From BMS3ABIN04 sp964553325 (GTDB lineage Bacteria; Bacteroidota; Ignavibacteria; Ignavibacteriales; Melioribacteraceae), in the NCBI GenBank assembly GCA_964553325.1, contig CAZKKI010000015.1:49139-113138 (forward strand): a stretch of 64,000 nucleotides of DNA, given 5' to 3'. The position numbers and the translations under genes are program-made. This document shows, in pieces, positions 27,321-36,624 of the stretch (positions within the stretch are counted from its first letter, which is position 1; each line of letters starts with the position of its first letter). The notes beneath the pieces were generated by a model. It had not been told where the DNA came from and did no database searches. It saw only the letters and a program-made list of their open reading frames with translations.

Positions 27321-29348
27321 ATGAAAAAATTATATTTTTTGCTGGCTTTTTCCCTAACCGTTTCCGTCATGGCGCAAACCCGCCCGATAACGGTAGATGA
27401 TTTATGGGCAATGAAAAGAATCGGTAGTTTCGATGTTTCTCCGGACGGACAATCGATTTTATTTTCCGTAACAAATTACAGCATTGAAGAAAACAAAGGA
27501 AACACAGATATTTACTTTATTAACGCGGACGGAACGGAAATGCATCCGGTTTTGAATTCCGAAGAGAACGAATCAAACCCCAAATTTTTACCCGACGGAA
27601 AACATTTTTCATACAACTATAAAGGAAACATTTGGATTAGCGATTTATCGGGGGAAACCCGGAAGCAATTAATTGATTTGCCAACAGGTTCTCACGGTGC
27701 AGCGTGGTCGAACGACGGCAAAAAATTATTGTTCGCTTCAAAAGTTTACCCCGATTGTACAAACCCGCAATGCAACAAACAAAAGGACGAGCTGAAAAAG
27801 AAAAGCAAAGTCAAAGCAAAAATCATTACGGAATTAATGTTCAGGCATTGGGACAGCTGGCGAGGCGAGAAAAGAAGTCATCTTTTTCTTTACGATTCGG
27901 AAAGTTCCGAAGTTACCGATTTGCTGTACAAAAGTAAATTCGAAGTTCCACCCGTTGCACTTGGCGGCGGTTATACTTTTTCGCCCGACGGAAAGGAAAT
28001 CGCTTTTTGCATGAATGAATCCGGTTTTTTAGCAACAAGCACGAACAACGATATTTACATTATCAAACTGAAAGACGTAAACAAAAACGGGAAAACCCCG
28101 TACACCAAAGTCTCCGTAAGCAAAGGGAACGATACTTCACCGGTTTACTCGCCCGACGGTAAATATTTGGCATTCTTATCAATGAAACGGGAAGGTTTTG
28201 AAGCCGACAAATTACGAATCATGTTGCTGAACAGAAAAAACGGAAAGCTTACCGATTTAAGTGGTAACTTCGATTTCTCCGCCAGAAATCTTGTTTGGTC
28301 GCCCGATTCCAAATTCATTTATTTTACGGCGGCAAATAAAATTTACAATTCAATTTTCAAAGTAAACATTGAAACAAATGAATTTACCACCGTATTGGAA
28401 ACCCGCGTAAATACTGGGATAACAATTTCTCCGGACGGGGAAAAATTGTTTTTCAAGCAGCAACGCTCAACCCAACCGTATGAACTTTTTTCAATTTCCG
28501 TTAGCGGAAATAATTTAAGACAACTAACGCATTTGAATGCCGGCGTTTTAAGCGATTTGGAAATGAACGAAATAGAAACTTTCTGGTCGGAAGGAGCAAA
28601 CGGCACGCCGGTTCAATCCATTCTGGTAAAACCTCCGTTTTTCGATCCGGCAAAAAAATATCCTATGATATTTTTAATTCACGGCGGACCGCAAGGACAT
28701 TGGACCGACGATTTTCATTACCGCTGGAACTTGCAATTGTTCGCTTCGGAAGGTTACGTTGTTGTTGCTCCCAATCCGAGGGGAAGCGTTGGATACGGTC
28801 AGAAATTCACCGATGAAATATCCCGCGACTGGGGAGGCAAAGTTTACACCGACTTGATGAATGCTTACGATTATGCACTGCGAAATTTCGATTTTATCGA
28901 TAAAGAAAACACTTTCGCAGCAGGCGCTTCTTACGGCGGTTATATGATTAATTGGATTGAAGGACATACCGACAGATTCAATGCATTGGTTTGCCACGAC
29001 GGAGTTTTTAATTTGGAAAGCATGTACGGAACAACGGAAGAACTTTGGTTTCCCGAATGGGAATTCGGCGGACCCCCGTGGGAAAGCAGGGAGCTTTACA
29101 GAAAATGGTCGCCGCATATGTTCGTTAAAAATTTCAAAACCCCGATGCTCGTAATTCACGGGGCAAACGACTTCCGGGTTACGGAAGGTCAAGCATTCGA
29201 GTTATTTACATCGCTCCAACGGATGGGTGTAGAAAGTAAATTTTTATATTTTCCCGATGAAACACATTTCGTAACCAAACCGCAGAATTCAAAACTGTGG
29301 TGGAGCACCGTATTCAAATGGTTTTCCGATCATAAAAAGGAGAAATGA
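27321..29348 (+). CDS. Exported S9 family serine peptidase (prolyl oligopeptidase/DPP-like)
   Basis: A 675-residue peptidase of the S9 family, which releases dipeptides or acyl-amino acids from oligopeptides. The start at 27321 gives a clean signal peptide ending SVMAQT; the frame continues upstream to a TTG but that would bury the signal. Residues about 25-420 contain WD40/beta-propeller-like repeats with recurrent SPDGK motifs. The alpha/beta-hydrolase domain has the nucleophile S537 in GASYGGY, an Asp in HGANDFRV and a His in DETHFV. The YkvA-like gene overlaps its stop by 4 bases. Confidence 0.92.
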   Translation: MKKLYFLLAFSLTVSVMAQTRPITVDDLWAMKRIGSFDVSPDGQSILFSVTNYSIEENKGNTDIYFINADGTEMHPVLNSEENESNPKFLPDGKHFSYNYKGNIWISDLSGETRKQLIDLPTGSHGAAWSNDGKKLLFASKVYPDCTNPQCNKQKDELKKKSKVKAKIITELMFRHWDSWRGEKRSHLFLYDSESSEVTDLLYKSKFEVPPVALGGGYTFSPDGKEIAFCMNESGFLATSTNNDIYIIKLKDVNKNGKTPYTKVSVSKGNDTSPVYSPDGKYLAFLSMKREGFEADKLRIMLLNRKNGKLTDLSGNFDFSARNLVWSPDSKFIYFTAANKIYNSIFKVNIETNEFTTVLETRVNTGITISPDGEKLFFKQQRSTQPYELFSISVSGNNLRQLTHLNAGVLSDLEMNEIETFWSEGANGTPVQSILVKPPFFDPAKKYPMIFLIHGGPQGHWTDDFHYRWNLQLFASEGYVVVAPNPRGSVGYGQKFTDEISRDWGGKVYTDLMNAYDYALRNFDFIDKENTFAAGASYGGYMINWIEGHTDRFNALVCHDGVFNLESMYGTTEELWFPEWEFGGPPWESRELYRKWSPHMFVKNFKTPMLVIHGANDFRVTEGQAFELFTSLQRMGVESKFLYFPDETHFVTKPQNSKLWWSTVFKWFSDHKKEK

Positions 29349-29743
29349 AAATGCAAGAAAATCTAAACGGCGATTACAACGATATCGAGGAAATTTACGA
29401 ACACCAAAAAAAAGACGATCTTGATATTTATTCCGATGAAACCGAAGAATCGTTTGAAGAGAAAAAAAGATACGTGGAAGAAAACCTTTGGGAAAAAGTG
29501 GAACGAATCGGGAAGAAAATTTCTTTCGCAAAAGACATTGCCGCTCTCTACAAATATTTAACCGATCCGAGAGTTTCGTGGCACCGCAAAACTATTGTGG
29601 TTGGCGCACTGATTTATTTTATAGTTCCGATTGATACGATTCCCGATCTTGCTCCGCTTATCGGTTACCTTGACGACCTCGGAGTGATTACCGCCGTCTT
29701 GAAATTTTTGGGTCACGAACTGATTCCCTATTACGAAAAATAA
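29345..29743 (+). CDS. DUF1232 (YkvA-like) small membrane-associated protein
   Basis: A 132-residue protein. Residues 1-60 are highly acidic and charged. The C-terminal half is a DUF1232 domain with DPRVSWHRKTIVVGALIYF, PIDTIPDLAP and GYLDDLGVITAVLKF, which includes one or two hydrophobic hairpin helices. The function of this widespread family is unknown. Translation is coupled to the S9 peptidase (ATGA), and nudF follows 12 bases later, so the three genes form an operon. Confidence 0.85.
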   Translation: MKMQENLNGDYNDIEEIYEHQKKDDLDIYSDETEESFEEKKRYVEENLWEKVERIGKKISFAKDIAALYKYLTDPRVSWHRKTIVVGALIYFIVPIDTIPDLAPLIGYLDDLGVITAVLKFLGHELIPYYEK

Positions 29744-29755
29744 CGGAAAAAATTT

Positions 29756-30301
29756 ATGAAAGGTATGAACTTCAAAGTATTGAAAAGCGACATTCTTTTC
29801 CACGGAAAAGTGTTCGACTTACAAGTTGACGAAATAGAATACGACAGCGGGAATAAAGGTATCCGTGAAGTTGCCGTGCATAACGGCGGTGCGGTGGTTG
29901 TTCCGGTTAAAGCCGACGGGAAAATTATTTTGGTGAAACAATTCCGCTATCCTTTTCAGGATTTTCTGTTGGAACTTCCGGCCGGTAAACTTGAAAAAAA
30001 CGAAGACCCAATAGAATGCGCAACCCGGGAATTGACTGAGGAAACGGGTTATTCAACGGATACAATTACAAAACTCGGCAAAATTTATACAACTCCCGGT
30101 TTTTGCACCGAGGTTTTACATATTTATTTGGCGGAAAATTTGAAAAGCGGAAATCACAATCGTGAAGAAGGCGAATACGGAATGGAAGTTTACGAATTTA
30201 CATTGGAAGAAATAAACGAAAAAATAAGAACCGGTGAAATTGTCGATGCCAAAACGATTAGCGGAATACACTTTTACAAACTGTATAAAAATAAAACTTA
30301 A
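29756..30301 (+). CDS. nudF: Nudix hydrolase, ADP-ribose pyrophosphatase type
   Basis: A 181-residue Nudix hydrolase that most likely splits ADP-ribose to AMP and ribose 5-phosphate. The Nudix box is complete: G-x5-E-x7-RELTEETGY, starting at GKLEKNEDPIE. The N-terminal strand region and the YTTPGFCTEVLHIYLAENL segment after the box match the ADPRase subgroup (NudF/YqkG-like). It is the third gene after the S9 peptidase and converges on murI with a 4-base overlap. Confidence 0.88.
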   Translation: MKGMNFKVLKSDILFHGKVFDLQVDEIEYDSGNKGIREVAVHNGGAVVVPVKADGKIILVKQFRYPFQDFLLELPAGKLEKNEDPIECATRELTEETGYSTDTITKLGKIYTTPGFCTEVLHIYLAENLKSGNHNREEGEYGMEVYEFTLEEINEKIRTGEIVDAKTISGIHFYKLYKNKT

Positions 30302-31119
30302 ATCAATTTTACCAATTCATCCACATCTATTTTCTTAATTTCGTTTATCGATTGCCCGAGAAATCTTTCAGCAATTTCTTTGAATTTAGCGGACAAATCG
30401 CTTACGTAAAAATCGATTTTCCCGTTACCGGTTTGAGTATTCAAAAGATTTTGATTTTCCAAGTAATCTTTTACAACCAACGATGCAGCAACTCCGGAAT
30501 CGATTAATTCAACCTGCTCGCCCACCGAACTCTGAATTACACGGGAAAGAATCGGGTAATGCGTACATCCCAAAATTAAAGTATCGATTTCTTGTTCTTT
30601 CAGTTCGTGTAAATATTCATCGGCAATTAATTTTGTCGCTGTGTGTTCAATCCATCCTTCTTCGGCAAGCGGCACGAATAACGGACATGCTTTTTCGTAC
30701 ACGGAAAGATTATTGCCGTGCTTTATTAATTCGTTAGAATATGCTTTGTTATTAATTGTCGCGTTTGTGCCTATTACCCCTATTTTTCCTCCGACCGATT
30801 TCTCCACGGCCAGCTTTGCTCCGGGTTCAATCATTCCGATTACAGGTACATCGAATTTATCCTTCAATGCAGGCAATGCAATAGACGAAGCGGTATTGCA
30901 AGCAACTATTATCAGCTTAACGTTATGAGTTAATAAATACGCCGCGTCTTGCAATGCATATTCGATTACCGTGTCGTTCGATTTCGTACCGTACGGAACC
31001 CGAGCCGTATCTCCGAAGTAAACAATATTTTCGGAAGGCAAGATTGAGGATATTTTTTTGACTACGGTCAACCCGCCTATTCCGCTGTCGAATATTCCGA
31101 TTGGATTTGTGTTGTTCAT
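30298..31119 (-). CDS. murI: Glutamate racemase
   Basis: A 273-residue cofactor-independent racemase that makes D-glutamate for peptidoglycan. The substrate motif FDSGIGGLTV lies at about residue 10. The two catalytic cysteines are in VACNTASS (about residue 74) and LGCTHYP (about residue 184), and YFGDTARVPYG is present. Length is typical. It overlaps the nudF 3' end by 4 bases, and glnD lies 23 bases upstream on the same strand. Confidence 0.95.
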   Translation of the reverse strand: MNNTNPIGIFDSGIGGLTVVKKISSILPSENIVYFGDTARVPYGTKSNDTVIEYALQDAAYLLTHNVKLIIVACNTASSIALPALKDKFDVPVIGMIEPGAKLAVEKSVGGKIGVIGTNATINNKAYSNELIKHGNNLSVYEKACPLFVPLAEEGWIEHTATKLIADEYLHELKEQEIDTLILGCTHYPILSRVIQSSVGEQVELIDSGVAASLVVKDYLENQNLLNTQTGNGKIDFYVSDLSAKFKEIAERFLGQSINEIKKIDVDELVKLI

Positions 31120-31142
31120 AATTAATATTTTAACTTTTAAGA

Positions 31143-33701
31143 TTATAACAATTTTTCAATTGCTTCGGTCAGTTCCAATTTAATCAGCTCGTAATCGTTT
31201 TCCGAAACTTTTTTCCCGAACCTATCGAGCGTGTAAAACGAATCCACAACATCGTCGCCTTTAGTGGAAATTTTTGCGAAGAAAATCGTTAAGCCCAACT
31301 CATAGATTTTTTTCGTTATTTGATAAAGAAGTCCGAGTCTGTCGGGCGAGGAGACATCGATAATCGTATATTTGTCATGCTCTTCGAAATCTATTTTTAT
31401 CTTTCCTTTCCTACTGAATAATTTTTGTTCCAGTCTCCACCATTTCGATTTCACTCGGTTAAACTCTTTGGTTATTTGAAGCTCGCCGGCAACTATTTGA
31501 TGTAACGTTTCTCTTATTTTTCCGTATCTTTCCGGTTCAACTTTCCGGTGGGTTCTAAAATCGGTAACGTTAAAACTATCGATTACAATCCCGTCTTTCC
31601 GCGTAAAAATTCTGGCATCGTGAATGTTTAAGTCGTTAATCGACAAAGCCCCGGTAAGTTTTGCCAACAAAGATTCCGAATCCCTTGTTACCACACTGAT
31701 ATTCGTATAACTTCCCTCCTCTTTGAAAAACACGGCAATATCTGAACCTTTCTCTATTTCCTCAACATGCTTGTTTATTTCTTCTTGCGAATAATGAGCA
31801 AGGTAACCGATGTCGTTCATCAACTCGATATGTTCTCTAACGGTTTCGTTTCCGTTTGTTTGCGTGTTGCTTATTACTTCTAAAGATTCTTGATATAATA
31901 AATCCTCACCGGAAAGTTGTTTTTCGAGCATCTCTTTTGCTTTAGAGTAAAGTTCGAACAGCAAATCGCTTTTCCATTGAGTCCAAATTGCCGGACTCAC
32001 GGCGGAGAGATCCGCGAAAGTTAATAAATACAACATATCGAGCGAAAGAAGTGATGGAAATATCGAAATGAAATTATCGAGCGTAGTCGGATCATTAAGA
32101 TTCCGCCGGAACGCTACTTGTTCCATTAACAAATGATTCCTGACCAAAAATTGAACAAGGGAAATCTCATCGTTCTCGTAACCGAGTCTCTCCATAATCG
32201 AGTTAGCTATTTCCGCACCAATTATTTCATGACCCGAAATGCTAATCGGTTTTCCTATATCGTGAAATAAAATTGCCAGAAACAAGATATCTTTTTCCTT
32301 CAACCTCGAATAAATTTTCCCAAGCGGAGTCGGTTTTCCTTCCAGTTCTTCCAAATTTTTAATTGCGATTATCGTATGTTCGTCAGCCGTATAACAATGA
32401 TAAACGCCCGGCTGAAAAAATCCGACCATTTCTTTGAATTCGGGTAGAAATGCCGCAAGTACACCGAATTCATTCATCGAAGAGAGAACTTTTCCAACGT
32501 TTTTCGGAAGTTTAAGAATTTCCCTAAAAAACACGGACGAATTATATTCCGGTTCGGGATTTTCGGTATAATCCAAAACACTTTCAATAATCAATGCGCG
32601 TAACGCTTGATCGAAAATTGCATCATGTTTTCCGCGGTAATAAAACACGCGCATAATTTCGGAAAACGTTAATCTTTTATCTTTTTTAGTATAAATTATT
32701 CCACCTTTAAGCGTAAAATCTTCGTCGAGTTCAATAGTCAAATAATCGGAAACCGGATTGATTATTTCCTGCTTGAAACGTTTCATCATGGTTTTGGAAA
32801 ACCGGTAAACCGTTGTGGCGGCGTCGAAATATTCGTGCATCAATTTATAATTTCCGTGTTCGCCATAACCGAGTTGTTCGGCCAATTTCTCTTGAGCGCT
32901 AAATTCCAGACGGTCGTCTTTTCTTTTTGTAAGCAAGTGCAAATTATTACGGAGCGTCAATAACAAATTATAACTTTTTAATAAACGGTTTTTGCTCCGT
33001 ACATTTATCAATCCTTGTTGGTAAAGCAATTCTATAAAATCTTCCGATTGAGCAATTTCGTTTTGTTTTGTAAGCATTTGCTTGTTTTTTATGGAATACA
33101 ACCATTCGAGCGCATGTAAATCCCTCAAACCGCCGGCCGTAAATTTAATGTTAGGTTCCAAAACCTTTGGCGAATCGCCGTATTTTTTATGCCGGGCGGC
33201 AATATCGGTTAGAAAATCGTTAAGCAATTTTTCTTTGTCTATTTTCTCAATTTCCGCAAGAAGTTTTTTATTCCACTCGTGATAGATTTTTTCGTCGCCT
33301 ATAATAAAGCGTGTTTCGAAAAATTGTGTGAAGGTATGCAGATCGGTTGAAATAAATTCCGAAATATCCGCAAATTCCCTTACTGTGTGGGAAACTTCAA
33401 TTCCCGCATCCCAAAGCAAACGTACACATTCCGAAAGCGAATCTTCATGACCTTTAACTTCGGGGAAGATGAACATAATATCGATATCGGAATACGGAGC
33501 AAGTTCGCGTCTGCTAAAACTTCCCGCGGAACAAAGAACACAACGGAAATGTTTTCCTTTTAAAATTTTCACGATGTATTCTTCCACAAGCAGACTGTAA
33601 GCAACGCTGAATCTAAATCCGCTTTTCCTCAATTCCTCATCGGCAAACAGATTTTCTTTTGCTGCGGCAAATTGTTCTTTTAGTTTTTCCAAATCATTCA
33701 T
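31143..33701 (-). CDS. glnD: Bifunctional PII uridylyltransferase/uridylyl-removing enzyme
   Basis: An 852-residue nitrogen-status sensor that uridylylates PII at low glutamine and removes the group at high glutamine. The nucleotidyltransferase motif is GSFSRRELAPYSDIDIMF near residue 60. An HD hydrolase domain carries LFHDIGKPISISGHEIIGAE near residue 480. Two C-terminal ACT domains (about 690-760 and 800-852) include SVVTRDSESLLAKLTGAL and DVSSPDRLGLLYQIT. It is nearly full length compared with the enterobacterial enzyme. No glnB or glnK gene is visible in the window. Confidence 0.93.
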   Translation of the reverse strand: MNDLEKLKEQFAAAKENLFADEELRKSGFRFSVAYSLLVEEYIVKILKGKHFRCVLCSAGSFSRRELAPYSDIDIMFIFPEVKGHEDSLSECVRLLWDAGIEVSHTVREFADISEFISTDLHTFTQFFETRFIIGDEKIYHEWNKKLLAEIEKIDKEKLLNDFLTDIAARHKKYGDSPKVLEPNIKFTAGGLRDLHALEWLYSIKNKQMLTKQNEIAQSEDFIELLYQQGLINVRSKNRLLKSYNLLLTLRNNLHLLTKRKDDRLEFSAQEKLAEQLGYGEHGNYKLMHEYFDAATTVYRFSKTMMKRFKQEIINPVSDYLTIELDEDFTLKGGIIYTKKDKRLTFSEIMRVFYYRGKHDAIFDQALRALIIESVLDYTENPEPEYNSSVFFREILKLPKNVGKVLSSMNEFGVLAAFLPEFKEMVGFFQPGVYHCYTADEHTIIAIKNLEELEGKPTPLGKIYSRLKEKDILFLAILFHDIGKPISISGHEIIGAEIANSIMERLGYENDEISLVQFLVRNHLLMEQVAFRRNLNDPTTLDNFISIFPSLLSLDMLYLLTFADLSAVSPAIWTQWKSDLLFELYSKAKEMLEKQLSGEDLLYQESLEVISNTQTNGNETVREHIELMNDIGYLAHYSQEEINKHVEEIEKGSDIAVFFKEEGSYTNISVVTRDSESLLAKLTGALSINDLNIHDARIFTRKDGIVIDSFNVTDFRTHRKVEPERYGKIRETLHQIVAGELQITKEFNRVKSKWWRLEQKLFSRKGKIKIDFEEHDKYTIIDVSSPDRLGLLYQITKKIYELGLTIFFAKISTKGDDVVDSFYTLDRFGKKVSENDYELIKLELTEAIEKLL

Positions 33702-33715
33702 ATTAAATAAAATTA

Positions 33716-33744
33716 AATCGGATGAGAAAAACTCTCACCCGATT
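33716..33744 (-). terminator. Rho-independent terminator of the beta-eliminating lyase gene
   Basis: On the minus strand AATCGGGTGAGA pairs with TCTCATCCGATT through a 12-bp stem with one G-T wobble and a 5-base loop, followed by a T-rich run. It sits 34 bases past the stop of the lyase gene and just before glnD, so glnD probably has its own promoter. Confidence 0.75.
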
Positions 33745-33777
33745 CCCCGTAAATTTTGCAATTATAATATATAAAAT

Positions 33778-35169
33778 TTAAATCTTTTTAAATCGAGCTT
33801 GGAAAAACCGTAAATATTTCGGTTCGTAAACCATTTTAAGTCCTTTTATTTTTTTTCTTCTGTCGTAAACCTCCACAATCGATTCGAATGTTACGTCAAT
33901 GTGAGCTTGTGTATAAACCCTTCGCGGGAATGTTAACCGTACCAATTCGAGATTCGGGTAAATATGTTTTCCCGTTTTTTTATCCCTACCGGCGGAAACA
34001 ATTCCCCGTTCCATTCCTCTTACACCCGAATCGACATAAATTTCGGCGGCCAAAGCTTGCGCCGGGAAATAGTCTTGTTTAATATGCGGTAAAAATTTCT
34101 TAGCGTCAAGGAAAATCGCATGCCCGCCGATGGGTTGTACTATTGGAATATCGTATTCCATTAAACGGTGACCGAAATATTCTATTTGTCCCACGCGTGC
34201 ATGAATGTTATCGTAATTTACCATTTCCTCTATTCCCCGAGCCATTGCTTCCATATCCCGACCGGCCAAACCCCCGTAGGTATGCAAGCCTTCGTAAATT
34301 ACAACCATGTTTCTCGCTTCGTTAAATACGCGCTTGTTATTCGTAGCCAAAAATCCACCGATGTTTACCATTAAATCTTTTTTTGCGCTGACCCAAATCC
34401 CTTCGAAATGGGAACAGATTTCCTTAATAATAGCAGCAATGCTTTTGGTTTTATAACCTTTTTCTCTGATTTTCACAAAGTATGCGTTTTCCGTTATCCG
34501 TGTTGCATCCAACCACATTTTAATTCCATACTTATCGGCAAGTTTCCGTACCGCTTTTAAATTTTTCATAGAAAACGGTTGCCCGCCGGCCATGTTTACG
34601 GGTCCGGCCATGCTGATATACGGAATTTTCTTTGCTCCTACTTTTTTAATTAAATCCTCTAACTTTTGTAAATCTATGTTACCTTTAAATGGGTGTTTGT
34701 TTTGCGGCTCGTGAGCTTCGTCGATAATTACGTCAACGAAAGTACCGCCCGCCAGTTCTTGATGTAATTTTGTAGTTGTAAAATACATGTTGCCGGGAAT
34801 ATAATCGCCCGGTTTGATTAGAATTTTGGAGATCATATGTTCGGCCGCCCTACCTTGATGAGTGGGCACGAAATATTTAAATCCGTAATACTTTTTAACA
34901 TTGTCCCATAAATAGTAAAAGTTTTTACTTCCCGCATAAGCCTCGTCGCCAAGCATCATACCCGACCATTGATAATCGCTCATTGCGTTTGTTCCGCTGT
35001 CGGTCAACAAATCGATATATACATCTTCCGATTTCAGTAAAAAAGTGTTATAGCCTGCAGCCTTTATTGCTTTTTCCCTTTGCGTTTTGGTTGTCATCTT
35101 AATCGGCTCGACCATTTTAATTTTGTACGGTTCCGCCCAACTTCTCTTAACTAACTTTTTCTTCGCCAT
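33778..35169 (-). CDS. Tyrosine phenol-lyase (beta-eliminating lyase; tryptophanase alternative)
   Basis: A 463-residue PLP enzyme of the tyrosine phenol-lyase/tryptophanase family, which splits the amino acid to pyruvate, ammonia and phenol or indole. Family motifs include DLLTDSGTNAMSD, GDEAYAGS, PTHQGRAAEH, NMYFTTT, DATRITENAYF, the PLP lysine in SAKKDLMVNIGG, YGGLAGRDMEAMA and the C-terminal YEPKYLRFFQARF. The Arg in GVRGMERG corresponds to the Arg that binds the tyrosine phenol group (R381 in the Citrobacter enzyme) and is hydrophobic in tryptophanase, which favours tyrosine phenol-lyase. A GGAGG right before the ATG at 35169 fixes the start over an ATG five codons upstream. Confidence 0.85.
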   Translation of the reverse strand: MAKKKLVKRSWAEPYKIKMVEPIKMTTKTQREKAIKAAGYNTFLLKSEDVYIDLLTDSGTNAMSDYQWSGMMLGDEAYAGSKNFYYLWDNVKKYYGFKYFVPTHQGRAAEHMISKILIKPGDYIPGNMYFTTTKLHQELAGGTFVDVIIDEAHEPQNKHPFKGNIDLQKLEDLIKKVGAKKIPYISMAGPVNMAGGQPFSMKNLKAVRKLADKYGIKMWLDATRITENAYFVKIREKGYKTKSIAAIIKEICSHFEGIWVSAKKDLMVNIGGFLATNNKRVFNEARNMVVIYEGLHTYGGLAGRDMEAMARGIEEMVNYDNIHARVGQIEYFGHRLMEYDIPIVQPIGGHAIFLDAKKFLPHIKQDYFPAQALAAEIYVDSGVRGMERGIVSAGRDKKTGKHIYPNLELVRLTFPRRVYTQAHIDVTFESIVEVYDRRKKIKGLKMVYEPKYLRFFQARFKKI

Positions 35170-35217
35170 TTCCCCTCCGAACATTTAACAATATGTGAAT
35201 AAAACTGACTTTAGATT

Positions 35218-35592
35218 TTAATTATTTTGTTTTGTAAAACCTTCTTTTACATATTCCGCTTCTATTACGGAACTGATTCCACCGCGAACATTAAATTCGG
35301 CTGTTAATTTCATATAGCGGGGTTGAAGAACCTCTACCAAATCTTCCAGAATTTTATTCGTTACGCTTTCAAAATAAATTCCGTCGTTCCGGTAGGATTG
35401 TAAATAAAACTTGTACGATTTAAGTTCCACACATAACTTATCCGGAATGTATTCCAAAATCATCGTTGCAAAATCGGGTTGACCCGTAACCGGACAGAGC
35501 GACGTAAATTCCGGCGCAACGTGTTTGATTAAATAATCCCGTTGAGGGTAAGGATTTTCGAAAGTCTCGAGTATTTTCTTTTTATCTTCCAA
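35218..35592 (-). CDS. queF: NADPH-dependent 7-cyano-7-deazaguanine reductase QueF
   Basis: A 124-residue single-domain (YkvM-type) reductase that converts preQ0 to preQ1 in queuosine biosynthesis. The nucleophilic Cys is C33 in SLCPVTGQPD; the QueF motif ELKSYKFYLQSYR and the following FESVTN fit the family. The start is a TTG at 35592 with GGAGG nine bases upstream; no ATG occurs before the catalytic Cys and an in-frame stop lies three codons further up. It follows queC by 23 bases. Confidence 0.93.
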   Translation of the reverse strand: MEDKKKILETFENPYPQRDYLIKHVAPEFTSLCPVTGQPDFATMILEYIPDKLCVELKSYKFYLQSYRNDGIYFESVTNKILEDLVEVLQPRYMKLTAEFNVRGGISSVIEAEYVKEGFTKQNN

Positions 35593-35615
35593 CTTAATTT
35601 ACCTCCGTAAAAATA

Positions 35616-36305
35616 TTAAATGTACTTTGGTTTGGTTTTATACGGTATCGGGTCTTCGACTCCGATTTGTTGAAAGCCCCTTAACCTTAAAGCACAACTA
35701 TCGCAAACACCGCATGCTTCTTCTTCGTTTTGGTAACACGACCAAGTTAAATGTAACGGAGCCTTAAGCTCCAATCCTTTTTGTATTATTTCCGATTTTT
35801 TCATATGAATTATCGGTGTAATTATTTCGATTCGGGTTTCCGGTTTAGTACCTAAATTTACCGCATGCTCAAAGGCTTTGAAAAAATCGGGACGACAATC
35901 GGGATAACCGGAAGAATCTTCGAATACAGCACCGATAAAAATCTTTTTAGCCCCTAAAATTTCAGCCCAGCTTGCACATACCGAAAGGATGTTCCCGTTT
36001 CTGAACGGAACGTATGAAGTAGGGATTTCCTTACTTTGCAAATCCGCTTTCGAAACTTCAATGCTTTCGTCGGTTAACGAGGAACCGCCGATTTTTTTGA
36101 AATGGGTAAAATCGATAACCATTCTTTTATTCACATTATAAAAATCGGCAATATCATTAAAAGCACGCAATTCCCTTTTTTCGGTACGTTGACCGTAATT
36201 TGCATGAAGAAAAGCCAATTCGTATTCCGTATTTGCTATGGCGGCGGTTACGCAGCTATCCATTCCCCCGCTAAGAGCAACTACCGCCAGTTCTTTTTTA
36301 CTCAT
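35616..36305 (-). CDS. queC: 7-cyano-7-deazaguanine synthase QueC
   Basis: A 229-residue ATP-dependent enzyme converting 7-carboxy-7-deazaguanine to preQ0 for queuosine-modified tRNA. The PP-loop motif LSGGMDS lies at about residues 10-16, and the zinc site is formed by the C-terminal cysteines in SCYQNEEEACGVCDSCALR. It precedes queF in a two-gene operon; queD and queE are not in the window. Confidence 0.95.
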   Translation of the reverse strand: MSKKELAVVALSGGMDSCVTAAIANTEYELAFLHANYGQRTEKRELRAFNDIADFYNVNKRMVIDFTHFKKIGGSSLTDESIEVSKADLQSKEIPTSYVPFRNGNILSVCASWAEILGAKKIFIGAVFEDSSGYPDCRPDFFKAFEHAVNLGTKPETRIEIITPIIHMKKSEIIQKGLELKAPLHLTWSCYQNEEEACGVCDSCALRLRGFQQIGVEDPIPYKTKPKYI

Positions 36306-36624
36306 AAAAAAAATCCTAAAAATGGAAGAATTAAGATACGAAAATCTTAAAAAATATTGAAAAGCCTTATGGTTTGTAAGAATAGTGTTTCTTTGATATT
36401 GCGGTTTACAAATGAAAAAAATGAATCGTATAATGTAATTTCGAAACGCACTTAAACCTCAGTGCAAAACCGATATAAGTATAGATTTGGATAGTACAAA
36501 TATTTATAATTGATATTTTAATCATTCTTATAGAGCGTTGTTTGATTTATCTTTTCGGAGGAATTGTTTTGCATGCCCGAAAATTGCATACCCGGTACGA
36601 TTTCCAAATTAGTTTTTGCAAATA
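36306..36624. promoter_or_regulatory. Intergenic region between queC and the MFS gene
   Basis: This 319-base region lies upstream of queC and downstream of the MFS transporter gene, both on the minus strand. A palindrome TTAAGAT-N6-ATCTTAA at 36331-36350 sits 26 bases before the queC start and could be an operator or part of the promoter. I looked for a preQ1 riboswitch in the queC leader and saw no convincing one. Nothing else is evident. Confidence 0.4.

Noticed and set aside
36306..36624. preQ1 riboswitch in the queC leader
   Set aside because: A GCACT/AGTGC hairpin is present near 36450 but the conserved pseudoknot and A-rich tail of known preQ1 classes were not seen.
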